Assembly: GCA_020201485.1 (NCBI GenBank)
Contig: JAIVGT010000231.1
Span: 1 to 6,992 of the forward strand
DNA from: Halobacteriales archaeon
GTDB taxonomy: Archaea > Thermoplasmatota > SW-10-69-26 > JACQPN01 > JAIVGT01
DNA length: 6,992 nucleotides
Reading direction: 5' to 3'
The position numbers were made by a program, and so were the translations under genes. A model generated the notes under the pieces. That model made no database searches, was not told the DNA's origin, and was given only the letters and a program-made list of their open reading frames with translations. This document shows, one piece after another, positions 1 to 4,560 of the stretch; position 1 is the stretch's first letter; each line of letters starts with the position of its first letter.

Positions 1-1185
1 GTCCAAGGGCATGCGGCCTGCCTCGCGGCAGCGGATGCAGCGGCAGCGCTTGCCCTGCTTCGCCAGCTCGGCCAGCGCCAGCTCGCGCAGGTTCGTCCGC
101 ATCGGCCCGGCGGCGATCTGGTGCGTGGGGATGTCGCGGTCCACGCGCATGATGCGCACCCAGGGCGGGCAGCGCTCCTTCAGCGCGACGAGGTAGCGGA
201 TGGCGCGCTCCTCGCTGCACGGCTCGTACCTGCCCGCGCGCCACATCGCGTGCAGCGCCGTGCCTGGCACGACGAGGGTCGGGTACACCTTCAGCTTGTC
301 CGGGCGGAAGCCCGGGTCGTCGAAGATGCGCGCCAGGCTCGCCAGGTCGCGCGCCTCGTCGTTGCGCGGCAGGCCGGGCATGAGGTGGTAGCACACCTTC
401 AGCCCCGCGTCCTTCAAGCGGCGCGTGGCGTCGATGCTGTCCTGGACGGTGTGGCCGCGGTTCGTCGCGAGCAGCGCGTCGTCCCACGTGCTCTGCACGC
501 CGAGCTCGACACGGGTCACGCCGAGCGCGAGCATGCGGGCGATGTCCGCGTCGCTGCACACGTCCGGCTTCGTCTCCACGGTCAAGCCGACGCAGCGCGC
601 GTGCGCGGACTCGTTGCGCGCCTGCGCCTCGGCCAGGCTCGCGCTCCGCTGCGGCGCGCCCGGGAAGCCGTTCATCGCGTCCAGGCAGCCTTGGACGAAC
701 GGCTCCTGGTCGCTGCGCGCCGGAAAGGTCCCGCCCTGCACGATGAGCTCGCACTTGTCCACGGCGTGGCCGTTGCCGTGGAGCGCCTCCAAGCGGCCGG
801 CGACCTGGGCGGATGGGTCGAAGCCTGCGCGTGCGGCGCGGAGCGCTGCCGGCTCGTGGCCGGTGTAGGCTTGCGCCGTCCCCACGCCCTGCCAAGCCGG
901 TCCGCCCGGGCAGAACACGCACGTCCCGTGCGGGCAGGCCTCGGGCGGCGTCTGCACCGTGAGCACCGCCACCCCGCTCAGCGTGCGCGCGGGCTTCGTG
1001 CGCAGCAGCGGCGCGAGCCGTGCACGGTCCGGCTCCGGCAAGGCGCGCAGGAGGCTGGCGTCGGTCGGGATGCTCCGCGCGCCGTGCTCCCGGGCCAGGC
1101 GCGACTTGAGGCGGTGCACCTCCTCCTTGCTCCGCGCCTCGCCCTGCACGAGCGCGGCCAGCAGCGCCCGGGTGTATGCGTCCAA
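1..1185 (-). CDS. elp3: tRNA uridine(34) carboxymethyl/acetyl synthase Elp3 (radical SAM; 3' end outside window)
   Basis: Elp3 uses radical SAM chemistry and acetyl-CoA to modify the wobble uridine (U34) of tRNA; archaeal Elp3 works without the other Elongator subunits. About 395 codons are present. From a TTG start at 1185, residues C84, C89 and C92 (CPHGTCVFC, followed by PGG) form the 4Fe-4S site. The family blocks QGGTF, VGLTVETKPD, ELGVQS and YHLMPGLP follow, then the C-terminal C381/C383/C386 cluster (CRCIRCRE), a zinc-binding motif in this family. The acetyl-CoA-binding GNAT domain (roughly 140-150 residues, judged from a usual length near 530-550) lies beyond the left edge. No ATG fits the N-terminus. 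TTG at 1185 gives a family-like start (LDAYTRALLAALVQGE) and lies 29 bases after the T-run of a promoter-like element; TTG at 1212 or GTG at 1149 are alternatives. The reading frame is intact. The family call is near certain, the start is not. Confidence 0.95.
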   Translation of the reverse strand, partial: MDAYTRALLAALVQGEARSKEEVHRLKSRLAREHGARSIPTDASLLRALPEPDRARLAPLLRTKPARTLSGVAVLTVQTPPEACPHGTCVFCPGGPAWQGVGTAQAYTGHEPAALRAARAGFDPSAQVAGRLEALHGNGHAVDKCELIVQGGTFPARSDQEPFVQGCLDAMNGFPGAPQRSASLAEAQARNESAHARCVGLTVETKPDVCSDADIARMLALGVTRVELGVQSTWDDALLATNRGHTVQDSIDATRRLKDAGLKVCYHLMPGLPRNDEARDLASLARIFDDPGFRPDKLKVYPTLVVPGTALHAMWRAGRYEPCSEERAIRYLVALKERCPPWVRIMRVDRDIPTHQIAAGPMRTNLRELALAELAKQGKRCRCIRCREAGRMPLD

Positions 1186-1208
1186 CGGCCGCGCGACCGC
1201 GTGCGGGG

Positions 1209-1223
1209 CCAAAAGCCTTTGTC
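1209..1223 (-). promoter_or_regulatory. BRE/TATA-like promoter of elp3
   Basis: On the minus strand the sequence is ACAAAGGCTTTTGG, overlapping the stop codon of the upstream acetyltransferase gene. It matches the elements before the RAM-domain gene (AAACCCTTTTGGCC) and pyrD (AAACCCTTTGCC). Its T-run begins at 1214, 29 bases before TTG 1185, so transcription would start almost at that codon. This is inferred from the shared motif and spacing. Confidence 0.5.
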
Positions 1224-1772
1224 AGAGCGCGCGCCGCATGATGCGGCGGGCCGCCGTGGGGCGCGCCACCTCGGCGAACCCGGCGCGCTCGAACATCGGC
1301 ACCAAGCCAGGATAGATGAACGCCGCGGCCATGCCCTCCTTCGGCGCGCACGGATAGCCCTCGACGATGCGCGCGCCGTGCCGCTTCGCGTGCCGCACCG
1401 CGGCCTCGAGCAGCGCCACGCTCAGCCCGCGGGCTTCCTTCGTGATGAAGAAGCAGGTCACGCTCCACACCGGCGCGTCGTCGATGGGCCTGAGGGTGCG
1501 CGCCGTGGCCAACCGTGGATACTCCGCGCGCGGCGCGATGGCGCACCAGCCGACGGCCTGCTTGCCCTCGTAGGCGAGCACGCCCGGCGCTCCGCGCTCC
1601 ACGACTTGCGCATGGCGCGCCGGTTCCCCGCGCCCTGGCCCCTCCGGAATCCCGCCGCGGGACGCCGCCACCACATGCACCAGCAGCCGCCGCACGCGCC
1701 GTTCGCGCCGAACAGCTCCGCGAAATCGTCCCAGCGCTTCGGGGTGAGCGGATGGAAGGTCCAGCGCGGCAC
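1222..1772 (-). CDS. GNAT-family N-acetyltransferase, interrupted by a one-base frameshift
   Basis: Two overlapping minus-strand frames together encode one acetyltransferase of about 183 residues, a normal length for the family. The first part (GTG start at 1772, down to about 1608) carries the N-terminal signature GANGACGGCWCMWW and a GQGAGN segment. The second part (from about 1605 to the TGA at 1222-1224) carries PGVLAYEG, VGWCAIAPR, the core strand and acetyl-CoA loop VWSVTCFFITKEARGLS, and IVEGYPC, ending with FERAGFAEVARP. The break is at 1603-1607: restoring one base (AAGTC to AAGGTC) joins MRK to VVERGAPG as the family expects. GNAT proteins transfer acetyl groups from acetyl-CoA to amines; the substrate of this cysteine-rich subgroup is not evident. 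The break may be a real pseudogene lesion or a sequencing error. The gene sits just upstream of elp3. Confidence 0.85.
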
Positions 1773-1871
1773 GGCGGGGGAACGCGCCGCGCGGCTTTCG
1801 GGGCTACGGTGCGAACGGGCTCGGCCCGGGGTGCGGCCCGTCCGGCGGGTGAAGGGGCACGCGCGGCTCGC

Positions 1872-2024
1872 TCATTCGGCCTCCAGCTCCTTCAGGCGCT
1901 CCTTCACGCCCTTCAGCTCGTTCTCCAGCTCCTCGGCGTACTCCTTGAGCCAGGCCTGGCGCTCTTCCCGGCTGAAGTACCGCCTGCCGCCCCAACCGGG
2001 TCCGCACGCGTTTCCGTATCCCAT
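1872..2024 (-). CDS. 50-residue glycine-rich/coiled-coil protein (DUF5320-like)
   Basis: This small protein starts MGYGNACGPGWGGRRYFSRE and continues as a charged amphipathic helix (residues 19-50) rich in Glu, Lys and Leu, probably a coiled coil. A Gly-rich head followed by a helix of the type YAEELENELKGVKERLKEL resembles the short archaeal and bacterial DUF5320-like proteins, whose function is unknown to me. The open frame extends upstream to 2165, but the ATG at 2024 is preferred: the protein before it has no family-like character, and a promoter-like element lies 29 bases upstream. The single Cys at residue 7 could bind metal, but one Cys is weak evidence. The gene stands alone, between the acetyltransferase and the winged-helix gene on the same strand. 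Confidence 0.75.
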   Translation of the reverse strand: MGYGNACGPGWGGRRYFSREERQAWLKEYAEELENELKGVKERLKELEAE

Positions 2025-2047
2025 GTGTCCATGTCCTGCGGCTCGCG

Positions 2048-2060
2048 CCGCAAGGAACCA
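2048..2060 (-). promoter_or_regulatory. TATA-like element of the 50-residue protein gene
   Basis: The minus-strand sequence is TGGTTCCTTGCGGCG. Its CCTTGCGGC core resembles the pyrD element (CCTTTGCCGCG), and its TT begins 29 bases before the ATG at 2024. This implies a nearly leaderless transcript and supports the short start over the longer open frame. Evidence is similarity and spacing only. Confidence 0.4.
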
Positions 2061-2092
2061 TGGGCGTGCGCAGGCTTGGCGAGGAAGGAGGT

Positions 2093-2109
2093 GCGTGACC
2101 AGGTCACGC
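2093..2109. promoter_or_regulatory. Perfect 17-bp dyad, candidate operator
   Basis: The sequence GCGTGACCAGGTCACGC is a perfect inverted repeat with 8-bp arms around one central base. It lies in the 151-base gap between the stop of the winged-helix gene (2176) and the start of the small coiled-coil gene (2024), about 33 bases upstream of the latter's TATA-like element. The same TGACC/GGTCA halves occur around the winged-helix promoter, so a shared binding site for that regulator is the favoured reading. A hairpin at the 3' end of the winged-helix transcript is the alternative; no T-tract follows it on the minus strand. Confidence 0.5.
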
Positions 2110-2175
2110 GGAGAAACCGTCACGATCGGGCACAGCGTCGCGCCTCGCGCCCACACCGCTTGCACGAGCCAGCGC

Positions 2176-2832
2176 TCACGCCGCGAAGCCGTTGCTCGCG
2201 GTGAACGCCCCGGCGCTGGACGCGTCGTCGCCCGGCATGCCGTACAGCTCGGCGAGCGCCGCCAGCACGGCCCGCGCCGCGCCGAACGCCTTGCCCGGCT
2301 CGCCCGGGCCGACCTCGACCTCGAGGGTGAGCGTGCTGCCGGCGATGCGCGCCCGGACCTTGCTGTTGCCCGGCTCGGTGAGCCAGGTGAGCGTGACCTC
2401 GTTCGGGGCGTGGCTCACGCCGTACCAGCGCAGCCCGCGGAACCACCGGCGGCTCAGCCGTTCCGTGGCCTGCTCCGCGGCGAGGTGCGGCGGCAGGACC
2501 GCTTGCACGACGGTGAGTGTCTCGCGGCGCGGCTCGGTGAGCGACACGCCCCGCAGCGCGGCATGGCCCTGCTCGGTCAGCGTGTAGCCGGTGTCGCTGC
2601 GCAGGACGAGCCCGTCCCGGGCCAGGCGGCGCAGCGTGCGCTGCAAGGCCTCCTGATGGAGGTCGAGCCGCCGGCGCAGGCCTTGGAAGGCGACCTGCGA
2701 TTCCCCTTCGCGGGCGAGCTCGCGCAGCACGGCGACGGCCCTGGGCTCGAGGTCGGGAATGGTCGCGGTGCTGGGGTCGTAGGCCACGCTGCGGGGCAGC
2801 GGGTCGGCGGGGGCTGGGCCGGATGGCTCCAT
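2176..2832 (-). CDS. Winged-helix DNA-binding protein with an unrecognised C-terminal domain
   Basis: The 218-residue protein has a short Pro-rich N-terminus (1-29), then a winged helix-turn-helix at about 30-95. A helix (LEPRAVAVLRELARE) leads into a helix-turn-helix (FQGLRRRLDLHQEALQRTLR), then RLARDGLVLR, a short wing and YTLTEQGHAAL. This is the MarR/ArsR-like fold common among archaeal regulators. Residues 97-198 form a second alpha/beta domain (ETLTVVQAVLPP, WYGVSHAPNEVTLTWL, TLTLEVEVG, then a final helix) that I do not recognise; it could bind a ligand or mediate dimerisation. Two starts are possible, ATG 2862 and ATG 2832. The latter is chosen because CCCTTCATGGCC lies about 33 bases upstream. 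TGACC/GGTCA dyads just upstream suggest autoregulation. The membrane-protein gene is upstream on the same strand. Confidence 0.8.
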   Translation of the reverse strand: MEPSGPAPADPLPRSVAYDPSTATIPDLEPRAVAVLRELAREGESQVAFQGLRRRLDLHQEALQRTLRRLARDGLVLRSDTGYTLTEQGHAALRGVSLTEPRRETLTVVQAVLPPHLAAEQATERLSRRWFRGLRWYGVSHAPNEVTLTWLTEPGNSKVRARIAGSTLTLEVEVGPGEPGKAFGAARAVLAALAELYGMPGDDASSAGAFTASNGFAA

Positions 2833-2856
2833 GTCAGCCAGGCATGCGGCGTGCGA

Positions 2857-2868
2857 GGCCATGAAGGG
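2857..2868 (-). promoter_or_regulatory. TATA-like element of the winged-helix gene
   Basis: The minus-strand sequence CGCCCTTCATGGCC shares CCCTT and GGCC with the elements of pyrD and the RAM-domain gene. Its TT begins 33 bases before ATG 2832, implying a leader of only a few bases. The element would overlap the alternative ATG at 2862, so the two start choices are mutually exclusive. A GCGGTGACCGC dyad abuts its upstream side. Confidence 0.35.
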
Positions 2869-2869
2869 C

Positions 2870-2920
2870 GCGGTCACCGCCAGGTTGCTCCGTGACCGGG
2901 ACCTGCGCTGACCGGTCACG
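2870..2920. promoter_or_regulatory. Cluster of TGACC/GGTCA dyads (candidate operators)
   Basis: Three overlapping symmetric elements lie in 51 bases upstream of the winged-helix gene. GCGGTCACCGC (2870-2880) is a 5-1-5 dyad next to the TATA-like element. CGTGACCG (2891-2898) and CGGTCACG (2913-2920) are perfect 8-bp inverted arms 14 bases apart. TGACCGGTCA (2909-2918) is a 10-bp palindrome covering the stop codon of the membrane-protein gene. The shared half-site suggests binding by the winged-helix protein itself. Single GGTCACG copies also occur inside genes, so the clustering and symmetry carry the argument. Confidence 0.45.
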
Positions 2921-3230
2921 CCTTCATGATGCTGACGAGGAACAAGCCCAGCGCCAGGAACGCGCCCACGCTCGCGGCGATGACGGCGACGATGCCCTCG
3001 ATGACGATGCGGCTGTCCCACTGCACGCCGAGCGTGCCGAGCGCGGCCACGCCGCCCCAGGTGAAGCCGGCGAAGATGATGATGGCGAGGAAGCCGATGA
3101 TGGTCAGGCCGAGGCCGATCTTGCGGCTCTTGCCCGCGCCGAAGTAGGCGGTGAACATGCCGCTGAGCAGCGTGAACAGCCCGAAGCTCAGGAGCAGGAT
3201 GCTGCCGAAGACGTCGGTCAGGGCCGCCAT
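2916..3230 (-). CDS. Small three-helix membrane protein, function unknown
   Basis: The 104-residue protein is mostly hydrophobic. Transmembrane segments are visible at about 10-30 (ILLLSFGLFTLLSGMFTAYF), 38-58 (IGLGLTIIGFLAIIIFAGF) and 75-101 (IVIEGIVAVIAASVGAFLAL). A basic cytoplasmic-type loop, GAGKSRKIG, lies between the first two, and a Gly-rich stretch with a WDSR turn lies before the third. By the positive-inside tendency the 31-38 loop is probably cytoplasmic. I recognise no family or catalytic motif. The ATG at 3230 is 13 bases after the ribbon-helix-helix stop codon, and a promoter-like element lies in the end of that gene, so it may be transcribed alone or with its neighbour. Its stop lies inside the dyad cluster of the next gene. 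Confidence 0.8.
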   Translation of the reverse strand: MAALTDVFGSILLLSFGLFTLLSGMFTAYFGAGKSRKIGLGLTIIGFLAIIIFAGFTWGGVAALGTLGVQWDSRIVIEGIVAVIAASVGAFLALGLFLVSIMKA

Positions 3231-3243
3231 GGGGGTCGGCCGG

Positions 3244-3534
3244 TCATTCCATCGCGGCTCTAAAACCTTGTGGGCCCGGCGCGGACGCCGCGTCCCCTAG
3301 CCCGCCCCGGTCCACGTCCAGCCCGGCCTCCATCGCGAGCAGGGCGGCATGACCTGGCTCGCCCTCCGCGCCGAGGCTCGGGAAATACAGGTCGAGCGCC
3401 GCCTCGATGTGGTCGCGCATGTCGCCGCGGCCACAGAGCTTGAGCACGCGCAGGCGCAGCAGGTGGCGCACGTCGAGCTCGACTTTCAGCGGCCGGCGGT
3501 CCTTCCGCGCCGGTCCTTGCGGGGTCTGCGGCAT
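3244..3534 (-). CDS. Putative ribbon-helix-helix (CopG/Arc-like) DNA-binding protein
   Basis: This 96-residue protein begins with a basic arm (MPQTPQGPARKDRRP), followed by a strand (LKVELDV) and two helices (RHLLRLRVLKLCGRG and DMRDHIEAALDLYFPSL, to about residue 53). Strand-helix-helix at this length is the ribbon-helix-helix pattern, in which dimers insert the paired strand into the DNA major groove. The remaining 40 residues are Gly/Ala-rich and look flexible. The open frame continues upstream to 3612, but the ATG at 3534 gives the compact fold and the extra 26 residues look random. It is divergent from the FIST gene, and CCATTACG at 3573-3580 might serve as its promoter with a leader of about 15 bases. 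No toxin partner is visible next to it, so a general regulator is more likely than an antitoxin. Confidence 0.65.
   Translation of the reverse strand: MPQTPQGPARKDRRPLKVELDVRHLLRLRVLKLCGRGDMRDHIEAALDLYFPSLGAEGEPGHAALLAMEAGLDVDRGGLGDAASAPGPQGFRAAME
3260..3272 (-). promoter_or_regulatory. TATA-like element of the membrane-protein gene
   Basis: The minus-strand sequence CACAAGGTTTTAGAGCC lies within the last codons of the ribbon-helix-helix gene. It is one of the few A/T runs in the region, and its TTTT starts 35 bases before ATG 3230. It aligns with the elp3 element (ACAAAGGCTTTTGG). A short leader is implied. Confidence 0.4.
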
Positions 3535-3604
3535 GTTCCAAGCACCTTGTGCCTTGCTGGACCCTCGCCTCGCGTAATGGCTTGTCCCGCAGGTTTGCAC
3601 GGAC

Positions 3605-4165
3605 ATGTACAACCCCCGCCGCGGGTTTGGCAGGGACCAGGCCTTTGGCCGTCTCCGAGGGCCTCACGGGACCTGGCCCGCGGGCTGGGCGGTAGCGGCC
3701 GCAGCGCGGGGGCACCACGCCGCCGCCCTGCCCAGCGCCGGGCTGCTCTTCCCGCTCAGCGTCCGCAACCGGGACGGGACGCGCGAGGTCGTGCGCACGC
3801 TCCTCAACGTGGACGAGAAGGCGCAGAGCATGACGTTCGCCGGCGACGTCCCCGAGGGGAGCCACGCGCGACTCATGAAGGCGAACTTCGACCGCCTGGT
3901 GGACGGCGCGAGCGGCGCTGCGCAGCGGTGCGCCGCGGGCCTCGCCGGGAGCCAGCCCGGTTTGAGCATCCTCATCAGCTGCGTCGGCCGGAAGCTCGTC
4001 CTGCAGCAGCGCACGGAGGAGGAGGTCGAGGCAGTCCGCGCCGTGCTCGGAGAGGGGCCGACGACCGGCTTCTACTCCTACGGCGAGATCTGCCCCGCGG
4101 CCCCGGACGCAGGCTGCGAGCTCCACAACCAGACCATGACCATCACGACCATCTCCGAGGGATGA
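3605..4165 (+). CDS. FIST C-terminal domain protein, lacking the FIST N-terminal domain (probable remnant)
   Basis: Residues from about 43 to 183 form a clear FIST_C domain. The features are LLFPLSVRN, a VRTLLNVDEKAQSMTFAGDV segment, PEG..ARLMKAN, LSILISCVGRKLVL, EEEVEAV, and the signature GFYSYGEICP followed by CELHNQTMTI. FIST proteins normally pair a ~200-residue FIST_N domain with FIST_C and are thought to sense small ligands, possibly amino acids, often near signalling proteins. Here only about 42 low-complexity residues (Ala, Gly, His, Arg) precede FIST_C, and the ribbon-helix-helix gene occupies the DNA upstream, so FIST_N is absent. ATG 3605 is the only ATG or GTG before residue 70. 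A promoter-like AGGCCTTTGGCC lies inside the first codons, which fits an internal deletion that kept the old promoter. It could instead be a functional one-domain protein. Confidence 0.8.
   Translation: MYNPRRGFGRDQAFGRLRGPHGTWPAGWAVAAAARGHHAAALPSAGLLFPLSVRNRDGTREVVRTLLNVDEKAQSMTFAGDVPEGSHARLMKANFDRLVDGASGAAQRCAAGLAGSQPGLSILISCVGRKLVLQQRTEEEVEAVRAVLGEGPTTGFYSYGEICPAAPDAGCELHNQTMTITTISEG
3638..3650 (+). promoter_or_regulatory. Promoter-like element inside the 5' end of the FIST reading frame
   Basis: CCAGGCCTTTGGCC matches the core found before elp3 (GGCTTTTGGCC) and the RAM-domain gene (CCTTTTGGCC). If it works, transcription would begin near 3671, after the assumed ATG at 3605, with no usable start codon just downstream. 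It may be the surviving promoter of the intact ancestral FIST gene, or a chance match. Confidence 0.25.
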
Positions 4166-4189
4166 CGCGTAGCATCGGGCGTCGAGCGG

Positions 4190-4204
4190 GGAAAGAAGCT
4201 TTCC
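4190..4204. terminator. Short hairpin between convergent genes
   Basis: GGAAAG-AAG-CTTTCC is a perfect 6-bp inverted repeat with a 3-base loop, 25 bases after the FIST stop codon and between the convergent FIST and RAM-domain genes. It could mark transcript ends for both strands, but archaeal termination usually depends on T-tracts and none follows. A 10-bp palindrome, CCACGCGTGG, lies at 4241-4250 in the same 92-base gap, which is otherwise empty. Confidence 0.25.
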
Positions 4205-4257
4205 ATCAGGCGCGGCGCCTTGCCCGTGGGCAGATGCGTTCCACGCGTGGCCGAGGC

Positions 4258-4491
4258 CTAGAACCGCGTCCCGGTCAGCGTCTTCGTGTCCATGACGCCG
4301 TCGATGGTGCGGATCTTGTTCACGATGATGCTGCCCAGGGTGTCGAAGTCGCTGCCCTCGATCTTGGCGATGAGGTCGTACTCGCCGAAGAGCGGGTGGA
4401 GCTCGACGATCTCGGGCACCTTGAGCAGGTGGTTGTACACGTCGTGCTCCTTGCTGGGCGCGGCGCTGATGAGGACGAAACCAACCGCCAT
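4258..4491 (-). CDS. Standalone Lrp/AsnC ligand-binding (RAM) domain protein
   Basis: The 77-residue protein is a complete RAM domain with no DNA-binding part. The strand MAVGFVLISA is followed by a helix (HDVYNHLLKVPEIVELHPL), then FGEYDLIAKIEGSDF, a second helix (TLGSIIVNKIRTIDGV) and the last strand DTKTLTGTRF. GEYDL and IDGV..T.T are family hallmarks. In full Lrp/AsnC regulators this domain binds amino acids and mediates oligomer formation. Standalone versions are common in archaea and may modulate full-length regulators by forming mixed oligomers; no such partner is in the window. ATG 4491 gives the normal domain start; an upstream TTG at 4536 would lie inside the promoter-like element and is rejected. 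The gene is 69 bases downstream of pyrD, same strand, and seems to have its own promoter. Confidence 0.9.
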   Translation of the reverse strand: MAVGFVLISAAPSKEHDVYNHLLKVPEIVELHPLFGEYDLIAKIEGSDFDTLGSIIVNKIRTIDGVMDTKTLTGTRF

Positions 4492-4530
4492 GATGAGGGT
4501 CCCCGGGACGGGCCTTCCAACGCGGGGCCT

Positions 4531-4544
4531 GGCCAAAAGGGTTT
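4531..4544 (-). promoter_or_regulatory. BRE/TATA-like promoter of the RAM-domain gene
   Basis: The minus-strand sequence AAACCCTTTTGGCC is the fullest copy of the recurrent element in this window. It lies 16 bases past the pyrD stop codon, with its T-run 47 bases before ATG 4491, so a leader of about 20 bases is expected, longer than for the other genes. This argues that the RAM-domain gene can be transcribed independently of pyrD. Confidence 0.55.
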
Positions 4545-4560
4545 CCGTGGTCTTGCGCCC

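Noticed and set aside
2025..2165. Longer start (2165) for the small coiled-coil protein
   Set aside because: The extra 47 residues look like intergenic sequence, and they contain the 17-bp dyad and the TATA-like element.
121..2895. A 924-codon open frame on the plus strand
   Set aside because: It is antisense to elp3, the acetyltransferase and the winged-helix gene, which have clear family motifs. Its product is an Arg/Ala/His-rich composition typical of the opposite strand of GC-rich genes.
3244..3534. Ribbon-helix-helix gene as antitoxin of a toxin-antitoxin pair
   Set aside because: Neither neighbour resembles a toxin: one is a three-helix membrane protein, the other a FIST_C protein on the opposite strand.
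4221..4250. Small palindromes TGCCCGTGGGCA and CCACGCGTGG after the RAM-domain gene
   Set aside because: Palindromes this short are expected by chance in GC-rich DNA, and they lack a T-tract or repeated partners.
4492..4536. TTG start for the RAM-domain protein at 4536
   Set aside because: The added residues (LARPRVGRPVPGTLI) are not part of the domain, and the codon lies inside the promoter-like element.
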